This document shows, one piece after another, positions 25,949-36,100 of a stretch of DNA of 64,000 nt. A program made the translations under genes and the position numbers. Source of the stretch: Chitinophagales bacterium (GTDB taxonomy: Bacteria; Bacteroidota; Bacteroidia; Chitinophagales; UBA10324); the NCBI GenBank assembly GCA_019694975.1, contig JAIBAY010000007.1, forward strand, positions 165,887 through 229,886, written 5' to 3'. The notes under the pieces are model-generated. The model did no database searches. It was given only the letters and a program-made list of their open reading frames with translations, and was not told where the DNA came from. Each line of letters begins with the position of its first letter. Position 1 is the first letter of the stretch.

Positions 25949-26356
25949 ATGAAAACAAAAATCATAGTAGTGATCGCCTTCGCTCTTGCTGGACTGCAGT
26001 CAGCCAGCGCACAGCATGCCACCATTCAGCCGGATGGAAAAAAATATAAGGTTGAACTCATCAGGCAGGGATCAGATGAAGCAGCCATTGTGCAAACGCT
26101 GATCTTCGACAACGGCATGTTGCAGACACCTGGTTTTAATTCGCTGGGTTTTAAAGAGGCCACTGCCTATCTGAAACAAACGGAAGATTATTTTACATGG
26201 GTATCAACCGTCAACAGTGCCGGGGAAGGTGCGATGGGCTGGCAGGGAACCATTAAAGGCGATAAGATCGAGGGCACCTGTGTCTGGAGAAAACAGGGAG
26301 CACAACCGGTGCAATACAATTTTAAAGGAACAGAAATTACAGCCGGGGGAAAGTGA
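25949..26356 (+). CDS. Small exported protein, unknown function
   Basis: I start at ATG 25949, because there the protein (135 aa) opens with a clean signal peptide (MKTKIIVVIAFALAGLQSASA, cleavage before QHA); the upstream Met at 25910 would bury it. The mature part is one small beta-rich domain with repeated 'W..T....GEG' and 'W.G.IKGDKIEGTCVWRKQG' segments, resembling small lipocalin-like or DUF-type periplasmic proteins. No function can be assigned. It is the first chromosomal gene beyond the island and has its own terminator. Confidence 0.75.
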   Translation: MKTKIIVVIAFALAGLQSASAQHATIQPDGKKYKVELIRQGSDEAAIVQTLIFDNGMLQTPGFNSLGFKEATAYLKQTEDYFTWVSTVNSAGEGAMGWQGTIKGDKIEGTCVWRKQGAQPVQYNFKGTEITAGGK

Positions 26357-26382
26357 TTTCCTATAAGGTGGAAGTCATAATT

Positions 26383-26412
26383 CCGGGCAGTGCATCGCTG
26401 TCCGGATTTTTT
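26383..26412 (+). terminator. Rho-independent terminator
   Basis: CCGGGCAG (26383-26390) pairs with CTGTCCGG (26398-26405), with one G-T wobble, followed by a run of T. It ends the gene at 25949-26356 and may also serve the small minus-strand gene facing it. Confidence 0.75.
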
Positions 26413-26423
26413 TTGCGGTTATA

Positions 26424-26567
26424 TCAGCCCTGTCCGTGGCCGGCATGTTCATCGTCGTGATGTTCGCCGTGTTTTATCTCCGGCGCGAAAGCTATCACGA
26501 AACAAAGGAGTGCGCCGGCACCGCCTACAACCATCACTATTTGAGGAAACCAGATTTGAAGTAACAT
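26424..26567 (-). CDS. Small membrane protein with His-rich tail
   Basis: A 47-codon frame encodes one hydrophobic helix ('IVMVVGGAGALLCFVIAFA') and a tail of alternating His, Glu, Asp and Gly (KHGEHHDDEHAGHGQG). The composition is too ordered for chance and suggests a metal-binding membrane miniprotein. It lies between a terminator and the two-AAA ATPase gene, which starts far upstream and ends at 26680. No family is recognised. Confidence 0.5.
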   Translation of the reverse strand: MLLQIWFPQIVMVVGGAGALLCFVIAFAPEIKHGEHHDDEHAGHGQG

Positions 26568-26679
26568 GAACGGCATTATTTTTTGTGCGGTGCGAAAATA
26601 GTACGTAAAGCGGATATTTTCTGACCGGATTTACAACAGATCTTTTGAAGGCATCATTTGCTGAGCGGAACACCCTTCG

Positions 26680-29295
26680 TCAACTTTTTCCGCTCAGGTT
26701 GAAACCGATTCGTTTGCGCGCATCTGAACTTTGTGCTGTTAGCACAAATTCTTCAACATCGGCAGCGATAATTTTTCCCAGGAGCTCCGGCGTGCGCTGA
26801 TCTTTCGGAATAGCGGCAAGACGCAGGTCGCGGTTTTTCACCGTTTCTTCTATGATCTTCCGCACACTGCGGCCGTTGCCAAAATACCGGTCGCGTGTAT
26901 CATAAAGCAGCTGCAAATATTTCTGCAGGTGCAGGGCGGCATCTTCGCTGGCGACAAGGTTCTCGGCTTTCAGCATGCTCAGGGCGATCGCAAATAACTC
27001 CGCCGGTGTATAATCGTCGAACGTAAATGTTTTATCAAATCTTGATTTAAGCCCCGGATTTGAATCGAGGAACTGCATCATATTATCAGTATAACCGGCA
27101 ACGATGACCACAAGCCGGCCCCGCAGATCTTCCATCCGCTTGAGCAGTGTTTCAACCGCTTCCTGGCCAAAATCACCTGCTGTTTTTGAGCCCAGCGCAT
27201 AAGCCTCATCGATAAAAAGCACGCCTCCCTTAGCGCTGTCCACAACCTGTGCGGTTTTGATGGCTGTTTGCCCTACGTAACCTGCTACCAGTCCCTGCTT
27301 ATCCACTTCTACCAGGTGTCCTCTCTCGAGCAGGCCAAGTGCTTTGTAGATGCGAGCAATGATCCTGGCAACCGTGGTCTTGCCGGTTCCGGGATTACCA
27401 ATAAAAATGCTGTGCAGAGAAAACCGGTTCAGCACATCCTTACCTTCTTCGCGGTAGAAACGCACGAGCTTCACCATTTCATTGATCTCCGTTTTGATAA
27501 GGCCCATACCTACGAGGCCATTCAGTTCCTGCAATGCATCCTTCAGCAGGTATTCATCTATGGGAATATCCGGTAATTCCTTTTCACCCGCAGCGAATAT
27601 CCGCAGGATGTCTTCCTTTTCAAGTGTGGTGAAACTTTCCTTGTTGAGTGACCGCGGGTCGTGATGGCGCATGACACGCAACCCCATGTTCATCTTTGCT
27701 TCATCCATCCATCCGTTTACCAGCCGTGCATTACCGAAGGTGCGGTCGCGGTTGCGGTAGGCTTCCACCAGTTTTTGCGACAGGTAAGCTTTTGCCTCCG
27801 GCGTGAAAATAAGGTTGCGTTCGGCGGCTGCATACGCCGCAATGGCATCCAGCTCCTGCGGCAGGTAGTCGGGAAACTCAAACACGCGGCTGAACCTTGA
27901 TTTCAGTCCAGGGTTGGAGTCGAGAAATGTATTCATCTCCTCAGGGTAGCCCGCCACGATAATGGCAATATCTCCTTTCCCGTCGCTGAGTTCTTTAAGC
28001 AGTATCTCGATTACTTCCTTACCGAAATCCCTGTTGTCATCTGCCTTCCGGGCCAGGGCATAGGCCTCGTCGATAAACAGCATACCGCCGCGTGCCCTGT
28101 TAATCACCTCTTTCGTACGCGGTGCTGTCTGACCGATATATTCTGCCACCAGATCAGCTCGATCCACCTCCACCAAATGTCCTTTGCTGAGCAAACCCAT
28201 CCTTGCATAGATGCGGCTCAGCAGGCGGGCCACCGTAGTTTTTCCGGTGCCGGGATTGCCGGTGAAGACAGCATGCAGGTTGAGTTTGTCGCCATCTGCC
28301 AGCCCTTTTTCCGCACGCAGCCTGGTAAATTCCAGGTATTGGAGATATTCATGAATTTTTGTTTTGATTGCAGAAAGGCCAATCAGGCTGTCGAGCTCGC
28401 GTAATGCATCGTTCAGTGTTTCCTGCGTCTCCGAAGATTGTTGCTGTGCAGGGAGTTTGTACTGCGGTGTATTGAGGATGGCCACCTCCCCTTCTTCTGC
28501 CTCATCACCCACCGCAAAAGGCACGACGCCGATAAGGTGATCCATGAAAATTATTTCCAGTGTAAAGCTGCCGGGATACCACGTGCCTTTCATATCTGAG
28601 CCCCAGCCAGTCGTGAGCGTAAAAAGCCCGTCACTGTCAGGATTCATGAAAAAGAATTCAATACATTCTCCCTTAAGCTGCCGTGCATCGTTGTAGAAAT
28701 CAAACTTCATTTCGCAGGGCCAGTTAACATCCGGCATCAGGTTCTTCAGAACCAGCTCAGCCCAAACGAAACGGGTTTCATCCTTATTGAACTTTGAAAG
28801 ATACCTTCGTTCCGCCAGGGGCAATCCGGTATTCGGTCCTTCATATAACCTGACCGATTCGATTCCCAGGTACGGATTACTGTTATTAGTGACTTTTCCG
28901 CCATTGATGATATAAAATTTCCTGGAACCGACGAGCACGCCATCCACCCATGCTTCCCAATAGTACTGTTCTTTTTTCCAGAATGAGCCGGGTGAAGGAT
29001 TGCCCCATCCTTCCCGGAAATAGATGATGTTTTCATCCGCTTTAACGATGCGCTCTACCTTGAGATCACAGATTTCCTTACCGCTGGCATGATAGGCTTT
29101 GAGGTTCACCTTCACATTCCAGTCTTCCTCGTCAAACCGCTTATTGAACAAAGAAAGTTCTGCATAAATGTAGGTGGTGCCTGACTCCTCCAGCACCTGC
29201 TGATACCTGCGTTTGCTTTCCGCCAGCGGATCTGCCGGTCCGAATACTTTCAGGTCGCGGAATTTATAATTTACAGCAGCAGAATTTTTCGGCAT
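26680..29295 (-). CDS. CbxX/SpoVK-type protein with two AAA+ domains and duplicated N-terminal beta domain
   Basis: The 871-aa protein has four parts. Two related beta-rich domains (about 10-130 and 140-262) share '.YAEL.L.NK...NW' and a 'GWG' followed by 'G.....W' pattern. They are followed by two CbxX-type AAA+ modules. AAA-1 has GNPGTGKT at 346-353, Walker B 'GMLFIDEAYAL' (about 404-414) and 'NPGLKSRF'. AAA-2 has GNPGTGKT at 633-640 and 'GVLFIDEAYALG'. Both ATPase sites look intact. CbxX/CfxQ-like ATPases remodel protein complexes; the N-terminal pair probably binds the client. No signal peptide, so it is cytoplasmic. It seems to be a single gene; a GTTGGC/GCCAAC dyad at 29335-29350 lies upstream. 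Confidence 0.88.
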   Translation of the reverse strand: MPKNSAAVNYKFRDLKVFGPADPLAESKRRYQQVLEESGTTYIYAELSLFNKRFDEEDWNVKVNLKAYHASGKEICDLKVERIVKADENIIYFREGWGNPSPGSFWKKEQYYWEAWVDGVLVGSRKFYIINGGKVTNNSNPYLGIESVRLYEGPNTGLPLAERRYLSKFNKDETRFVWAELVLKNLMPDVNWPCEMKFDFYNDARQLKGECIEFFFMNPDSDGLFTLTTGWGSDMKGTWYPGSFTLEIIFMDHLIGVVPFAVGDEAEEGEVAILNTPQYKLPAQQQSSETQETLNDALRELDSLIGLSAIKTKIHEYLQYLEFTRLRAEKGLADGDKLNLHAVFTGNPGTGKTTVARLLSRIYARMGLLSKGHLVEVDRADLVAEYIGQTAPRTKEVINRARGGMLFIDEAYALARKADDNRDFGKEVIEILLKELSDGKGDIAIIVAGYPEEMNTFLDSNPGLKSRFSRVFEFPDYLPQELDAIAAYAAAERNLIFTPEAKAYLSQKLVEAYRNRDRTFGNARLVNGWMDEAKMNMGLRVMRHHDPRSLNKESFTTLEKEDILRIFAAGEKELPDIPIDEYLLKDALQELNGLVGMGLIKTEINEMVKLVRFYREEGKDVLNRFSLHSIFIGNPGTGKTTVARIIARIYKALGLLERGHLVEVDKQGLVAGYVGQTAIKTAQVVDSAKGGVLFIDEAYALGSKTAGDFGQEAVETLLKRMEDLRGRLVVIVAGYTDNMMQFLDSNPGLKSRFDKTFTFDDYTPAELFAIALSMLKAENLVASEDAALHLQKYLQLLYDTRDRYFGNGRSVRKIIEETVKNRDLRLAAIPKDQRTPELLGKIIAADVEEFVLTAQSSDARKRIGFNLSGKS

Positions 29296-29689
29296 GGTGT
29301 TTACTGCTAATCAGACTGGTAAATATTTAATACGGTTGGCAATGGCCAACTATTATTATGCTGCTCCCCAACAGCAGTTAAATTTATTCAACAGTTTTCA
29401 ATCAAAGAAATAACGAAAGCAATAGCCTGTTGATCGTTTGACGCATGCACAATTTTCCACTATGATTGATCAATACAAGGAAGGCATCTTTCACTCCATA
29501 CGGATGGTTGCCTTCCCGTTTGCTGACCCAACAGTTCCGCAGCTGCAAACAGCTTTGGCATTGCTTCCTTCTACCGGCAAAATAAATCACTCACCAACCA
29601 TTCTGATTTTGATGCAACGGTTCAACCCAATCCATTACAGCAATGTAAACTAAAATGGAAGAATGTGTGATCCGCACTTCATTCAATCC
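29296..29689. other. Intergenic stretch without a gene
   Basis: Apart from the short GTTGGC-aatg-GCCAAC dyad (29335-29350), which may be an operator for the AAA+ gene, nothing is supported here. The small frames present have neither ribosome-binding sites nor plausible composition. Confidence 0.5.
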
Positions 29690-29723
29690 AAAAAAAATAC
29701 CGCAACAATGCTGTCGCGGTATT
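29690..29723 (-). terminator. Rho-independent terminator of the 987-aa secreted protein gene
   Basis: On the minus strand AATACCGC pairs with GCGGTATT (29716-29723 and 29696-29703), followed by a run of T (the A-run at 29690-29697 on plus). Confidence 0.85.
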
Positions 29724-29762
29724 TCAGGCGGCAGTTGGTTTACTGCCACCTAGTATTTGATT

Positions 29763-32726
29763 TTACCGTTTTCCTGTGATAACAAATTTTGACATCACCA
29801 CCTGTTCACCGCTGCTTACGGTGACGAGATAGATACCATTCGTGAACCGTCCGGCCAATTCAATATCTGCCGACAGCTGCATGCCGTCAAGCTGTTGCCT
29901 GGATGCATAAACTTCCTCACCCAGTAAATTACTGATGCTGATTGTTGCCGCATCAGCCATTCCTGAAAAAGCTGCATCAATATGAATGAAGCTGTTGGCA
30001 GGGTTGGGGAAGATTTGCACGGTTGCATCTTTGGCGGATGTGATCGCATCAGATCCTGATTCTTTACAATTGCTGGTGACAGTTATCTCTTTGGTATTTG
30101 CATTACAACCGTTGGCATCGGTAACCTTGCATTTATAAACGCCGGGCTGTGTTACGGTATAAGATATTTGCGTTGCACCGGGAATGCCTGCCGAATTCAG
30201 CATCCACTGATACGTAAATCCGCTTCCTATGTTTGCGGTCAGCACACAGGTTTCGCCTTCGCAGATATTGGTTGGGCCGCCGACGGTAATCTGCGCTTTC
30301 GGTTTTTTCAGCACGGTAATCACTGTACCGTCAGACTGGTTGGTACAGTTGTTATTGTCTTTCACCGTCACCTTGTATGTGCCGTTGCTGACCGGGTAAT
30401 ATTTTTTTGTTGTGGCGCCGGCGATGTTCGATCCGCCTTTTAGCCATTGGTAAGAAGGATAACCCGAAGGTGCGGTGAGATACGTAGGTGATTTGCCGTC
30501 GCAGAAAGCCGTTGGCCCAAACACCGAGACAGTGGCTGATGGCAGTGGCAGTTCATTGACATTAATGGCATTCGTGGTATTCTCACAGTTATTATAATCG
30601 GTGATGGTTACACTATAGCTGCCGGAAGCTGATGCAGTAAGGGTTTGTCCATACTTACCCGTAGACCATTTATAGGTTTTAAATCCTGCACCGGCATCGA
30701 GTACTACACTGCCTCCATCACAAAATACAAGCGGGCCGGAAGGTGTTATGTTTGTTTGCGGTAGCGGATACACTGAAATTTGTATCGCCGGTGAGATAGC
30801 GGCGCATCCTTGCTGATTGATCACTTTAACAGTATAGTTGCCCGCAGCAGTAACGGTTAATGAAGTGCCGGTTGCACCGGTTGACCAGATATAGGTTGCA
30901 TTGTCTTCAATCTTTTTCGGTTTCAGCTCCGTACTCGATCCTGCACAAAAAGCATCCTTCCCGGTATTTTTGATGGTAGGCTGATCCGGTGATGGATTAA
31001 CTGAAACAGTCACTGTATCAGACGCCCAGTATCCTGCCGCATCATCCCATACACGCACCCAATAATCACCGGAGTTCTTTGCCCAGATCTGTTTGGTTGT
31101 TGCTCCTGTTGACCAGAGATAGGCCAGGTGCCCATCGCCGCCGCTCAGGCTCAGGCTGTCGCCTTCGCAAAAAGTAGTGCTACCATTAGTGGTAATTGCA
31201 GCTACTGGTGGCGCGGGCGGTGCGTAGTTGGAGGAAGTAATTTTTGTAATGCTATAGGCCGGCAATGTAAATGTAGCTGTTACGGTGCCGGTTTTGATAG
31301 TCACGTCGTTGGTCTTGGCTATATAACTGACTGGACTTGCGGAGATGCGTTTATAGCTTCCACCATTTTTGAAAACATCGGCAGTATTGATCTTGATGTC
31401 GTTGCCGGAAAGGTTCACCAAAATGGCAGAAGAGCTGGTATTGTTGGAAAACTCCCATCCGTACAAAGCAGGATAGTATACAGAGTCACCCTTATCCACG
31501 AGTCCGATAGTGGGAACACCTTCAAAAGTCAGCTGCGAAGCATACTTCATTCCATTAACCGCTTCGCTCACAATCTTGACAGCATTGCCAGCAGCCGTCA
31601 GGTTCCAGGGTGTTGTAGTAGGAGGATTGGGTGGTTCCTGGAAACTACCTTCGCTCTTGAACTTAAATCCTTTCGTGTCCGTGAAATAGCCACCATACCC
31701 GGCAGTGCCACAGATGGTATGAAAATTCACGTTCGTGATCTTCTCACTTTCCAGGTAATGCAGGGCCTGCGTTGTAACAAATAATGACTGGCCCCAGGAT
31801 CCGTGAACCGGATAATTGAAGTCCTGCAGGTTGAATTCCGTTATCCAAACTTCTCTTCCCGGCCGAACCAAAGGCAGGTCTTCCGTAGCCATAATATTCC
31901 ATGCTTTAAACGGGCGATAGAGGAATTCCGGTACATCAGCCATCGTATACTTTCCATCACCTTCCCCGGAAGCTTCAGTACCCGAACCATTATAATACTG
32001 ATGAAAAGAGATGGCATCTTCACCATCCAGCGTCGTCAGTAAATCATCATCCCATTGTACTCTGCGCGGTTGATTATTACGGTTAAAGGCGCCCTGTGCC
32101 GCCACTTCCGCATTGGGAAAATGTGCATGGATGGAATCAATCCAGAGTGATGCTACGGTGCCGTACACTTTTGCATCCGGGAAAATGGAATAGATGTAAG
32201 TAGAGTCTTCTTCTTCTGCCAGGTAGAATTCATTACCTAATTCAAGATATTTCACCTCGAGACCGATGGAATCAGCATAGTGCAGCATTTCCAGCTGATA
32301 AGCAAGCGTTGAGCTGATCATATTCAGCACAAACAAAGGAGTGGCTCCGGTTGCATCAATCAACACCTTAAAATTTTCAAGTGTATTATACACCGGTGCC
32401 TGATTGGGATTATGAGGCGGTACATTCGGGTCATCCACAAACCAACCGGTTTTCCAATCCCACCAGTTAGCATTACCACCGGATGGAAAACGGATGACTT
32501 CCGGATTCATCGTTGGTGCTTTGTCGAGCAGGCTCGGATGGTCGATGTACATACCATCGCGTGTGGTATTCTGACTGCCGATACCAAACCAGTCAGGCTT
32601 AACATCCCTTCTGTTCGATAATTTCATTCCGAAGGTTTGCCCCTGTGCAGGCAGATCCTGCAGCAAAAGAACCGATATCAGCATCGGTAAAATTAACGTA
32701 GCGGGTAAAAATTTTTTTGCTCTCAT
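29763..32726 (-). CDS. Secreted clan GH-A-like glycoside hydrolase with Ig-like repeats and T9SS sorting tail
   Basis: The 987-aa protein has a signal peptide (about 1-29). Its catalytic-type domain (about 31-400) has 'EVIRFPSGGNANWWDW', the acid/base motif 'LELGNEFYL' (E166) and the nucleophile motif 'EVWITEFNL' (E297). This spacing of two Glu at strand ends is typical of clan GH-A (GH30, GH39, GH51-like). A beta domain (400-500) is followed by five Ig-like repeats (about 509-888), each with a Cys pair. The end is a type A T9SS sorting domain ('VQIFPNPANSFIHI'...'GIYLVTVSSG'). It would be exported and attached to or released from the surface to act on a polysaccharide; the substrate is unknown. 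A paralog lies next to it at 33156-38819. Confidence 0.85.
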   Translation of the reverse strand: MRAKKFLPATLILPMLISVLLLQDLPAQGQTFGMKLSNRRDVKPDWFGIGSQNTTRDGMYIDHPSLLDKAPTMNPEVIRFPSGGNANWWDWKTGWFVDDPNVPPHNPNQAPVYNTLENFKVLIDATGATPLFVLNMISSTLAYQLEMLHYADSIGLEVKYLELGNEFYLAEEEDSTYIYSIFPDAKVYGTVASLWIDSIHAHFPNAEVAAQGAFNRNNQPRRVQWDDDLLTTLDGEDAISFHQYYNGSGTEASGEGDGKYTMADVPEFLYRPFKAWNIMATEDLPLVRPGREVWITEFNLQDFNYPVHGSWGQSLFVTTQALHYLESEKITNVNFHTICGTAGYGGYFTDTKGFKFKSEGSFQEPPNPPTTTPWNLTAAGNAVKIVSEAVNGMKYASQLTFEGVPTIGLVDKGDSVYYPALYGWEFSNNTSSSAILVNLSGNDIKINTADVFKNGGSYKRISASPVSYIAKTNDVTIKTGTVTATFTLPAYSITKITSSNYAPPAPPVAAITTNGSTTFCEGDSLSLSGGDGHLAYLWSTGATTKQIWAKNSGDYWVRVWDDAAGYWASDTVTVSVNPSPDQPTIKNTGKDAFCAGSSTELKPKKIEDNATYIWSTGATGTSLTVTAAGNYTVKVINQQGCAAISPAIQISVYPLPQTNITPSGPLVFCDGGSVVLDAGAGFKTYKWSTGKYGQTLTASASGSYSVTITDYNNCENTTNAINVNELPLPSATVSVFGPTAFCDGKSPTYLTAPSGYPSYQWLKGGSNIAGATTKKYYPVSNGTYKVTVKDNNNCTNQSDGTVITVLKKPKAQITVGGPTNICEGETCVLTANIGSGFTYQWMLNSAGIPGATQISYTVTQPGVYKCKVTDANGCNANTKEITVTSNCKESGSDAITSAKDATVQIFPNPANSFIHIDAAFSGMADAATISISNLLGEEVYASRQQLDGMQLSADIELAGRFTNGIYLVTVSSGEQVVMSKFVITGKR

Positions 32727-33102
32727 CAGTGGGTTAATTGATGTGGGTCAATTGTAAAAACGCTTTTGTTGAAATGTGGACTTTGAATTTTACCGCTTGG
32801 GTAGATGGTAAAGCAGCCAAAGATATTCAAATCTTTCTTTTCAGCGTATTCTTTTAAGGTGCATTTAACTTTTGTGTTAACCTGTTCATATTAACTTTAA
32901 TCTCTCCGATGGCTGCTGCTCAGCATTATGGCTGAAAAACCATGCTTTTACACGGTAACCCTGCATTTTGAACCCGTGATCAGCACTCAAAAATGAGGTG
33001 ATGCTATTTACCGGGATTTTACTGCATAGCGGGTGATGAAACAGGCTGCCGGCTGAGCGCTCTGCTGATCAGTGCTAACAGAAACCAACAGGCTGCTGAA
33101 AA

Positions 33103-33131
33103 AGGCAGTACAAGCTAAAAACGTACTGCCT
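33103..33131 (-). terminator. Rho-independent terminator of the 1887-aa secreted protein gene
   Basis: AGGCAGTAC (33103-33111) and GTACTGCCT (33123-33131) pair perfectly; on the minus strand the hairpin is followed by TTTTTC. The remaining sequence from 32727 to 33102 shows no gene. Confidence 0.85.
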
Positions 33132-33155
33132 GTATTACATCCGTTCACTGCCTGC

Positions 33156-36100
33156 TTATTCCTTTGTAAGAATAAGCGGCTGATGATAATTATGTTCTCC
33201 GATACGCATCACAACAAGGTAGTATCCCGCGGTGATCTCATCACCTAAATAAAGATCAATTTCCACCCGGTGATCTGTAAATGTTAACTGGCTGCTCCAG
33301 ATGATGATGCCCGCAAGGTTTCTTATTTCAGCGATGCAGGAACCGTTTTCCAATGCTCCTGTATTAAGCCGCATATGGACTTCACCCGTAGAAGGGTTTG
33401 GATAAATCAGCCATGAATCAAGTCCTTCATCCTTCAACTCTTCATCTTTGCAATTGCTGGTGATGGCAATGACATTGGAAGTAGATGAACATCCTGTTGA
33501 ATTGGTCACCACGCATGAATAATTTCCTGCCACAGCAGCAACATAGGAAGAGGCTGTTGCACCACTGATAGTTACTCCATCATTTTTCCAGGCATAGGTG
33601 AGCCCCGAACCGGTATTGGCAGATATAGTTTTTGTTTGTCCCGCACAGATGTTAGCACTTCCACTGATGCTGATTGTAGCAGCGGGCAACGGATTCACGG
33701 TCACTTTCAGGCCGCTGCTCGTCTTATTGCAGCCATGCACATCCGTAACTTTTACCTTGTATGTTCCGGATGATACAGGTGCATAATTCTGATTGGTTGC
33801 ACCATTCTGCGTTGCGGTGCCCTTCAGCCATTGATAGCTGTATGGCCCGCTGATGGTGGTCAGATAGGTGCCGGCATTGAGGCAATAAGTTGCAGGCCCT
33901 ACAGCACTCACGGTGACGGCAGGCAGTGTCCACACCGTCACGGCCACCGGTACAGAAGTCCCCGTGCAGCCTGCTGAATTGGAAACTGTAACAGTATAAT
34001 TTCCGGAAGCGGTTACAGATATGGTGGAGGTTGTTTTGCCGTTGGACCAGCTGTAACTGTTATAGCCACTGCCGGCATCAAGGGTCACACTTCCACCATC
34101 GCAAAACTGCGTGGCGCCAAGTGCGGAAATAACCGGAACCGGCGGCTGGCTTTGCGTGATGGTTTTTTGTGCTGAAGTGCCGCTGCATCCATTGGCATCG
34201 GTGACGGTTACTGTATAAGAACCTGCTATGCCGGTACTGATGGATGCTGATTGCGCGCCGTTTGACCAGGCATAAACCGGGTATGTACCACAGCTTAAGG
34301 TGATAGAAGATCCTGCACATACCGTGGAAGGACCAGTGATAACAGGCACCGGGCTGGTGTTTTGTGTGACCGACAAGCCGGAAGAAGTCTTTGAGCAGCC
34401 ATGTATATCCGTGATCATCACCTTATAGCTGCCACCGGAAACGGGAGCATAGTTCTGACCGGTTGCTCCGCTGATGTTCACACCCGATTTAAGCCATTGG
34501 TAAACATAGCCACCGATGGTGGTCAGGTAGAACCCGCTGTTGGAACAATAGGTGACGGCACCACTGCTGGTGGAAATCACCGGCGTGGGAGGAATCCATT
34601 CATCCACATTTACCGCAGGAGAAGTGCCTGAACAGCCACTTGTATTCGTAACAGTTACGGAAAAACTACCGGATGCAGTTATAGTATTCGTCTGTGTCGT
34701 TTTACCATTCGACCAGGAGTAAGTGGCATAACCACTGCCTGCATCGAGCACTACGGAACCGCCATCGCAGAATTGCGTCGGACCCTGTGCCGTTATAACC
34801 GGAGATAGAGATTGGCTGACAGTAACATTTTTTGCCACTGAGGTGCCGCTGCATCCATTAGCATCCGTTACGGTAACCGAGAAGTTTCCCGCACTGCTTA
34901 CGCTGATAGTGGAAGCCGTGGCGCCGGTTGACCAGCTATAACCTGCATAAGACCCGCAACTCAGCACAATGGATGATCCCTGGCATACGGTAGCAGGTCC
35001 GGTAATCACAGGCACGGGATTGCTGTTGATGGTGATGGAAAATGAAGCAGATGTTTTTTGACAGCCGTGAATATCAGTGATCACCACTTTATAGCTTCCT
35101 CCCAAGGATGGCAGATAGTTTTGCTGTGTGGCGCCGGCAATGTCTGCCCCGGACTTCAGCCATTGATAGCTGTAACCGGCAATCGTGGTGAGGTAAACGC
35201 CGGTATTGGCGCAGAATGTAGTAGCACCTGTACTCGTGGAAATAACTGGCGTGGGTGGTATCCATTCTGTGACTGACATGGCCGGTGAGGCGGCACTGCA
35301 TCCGTTTGCATCTGTTACGGTAACGGTAAAGCTTCCCGATGCCGTGATGCTTACGGTCTGCGTAGATTTTCCATTCGACCAGCTGTAACCATTGTATCCT
35401 GCACCGGCATCAAGTGTTACGCTGCCACCGTCACAAAATGAAGTGGCACTGAGTGCTGTAATGACAGGCTGAGGCAATGCATTAACCACAATCATTTTAG
35501 GAGATGAAATGGCAGTGCAACCATTGGCATCGGTAGTGGTAACTGCATAGGTACCGGCAGCGGTAACATTAATGGATGACGTTGTCTGCCCTGATGACCA
35601 CAGGTAAGAAACATAACCTGCCATGGCGGCGATATTGGTACTCTGGCCCTGGCAAATAGTGGTTCCGCCGGTGACGGTAAGTGATGCCGGCGTGCCGGAG
35701 TTCACCGTAACTGAAAAATTATCGGACGATTTACTGCAACCATGAACATCAGTGATAACCACTTTATAGGTAGTGCTGCTTGACGTCGGCTGATAGGTCT
35801 GATTGGTTGCATTTACGAGCACCGTTGCTCCCTTTTTCCATTGATAGGCATAGCCGGGTATGGTTGATAGCGTAGATGGGTTCTCTATACAATAAACAAC
35901 AGGGCCGGTTACAGATATGGTTGGCAGCGGCAGGTCCCAAACGGTCAGATCGATGGAAGGCGATGTACCGTAACAATTGTTGGCATCCTTAACAGTAACT
36001 GTGATAGGACCGTTGGTTTCGGCTGTGATACTCTGACCGGATTTGCCGTTGGACCACGCATATTGATTAAAGCCGGGTTGTGCAGACAATGTAACACTTT

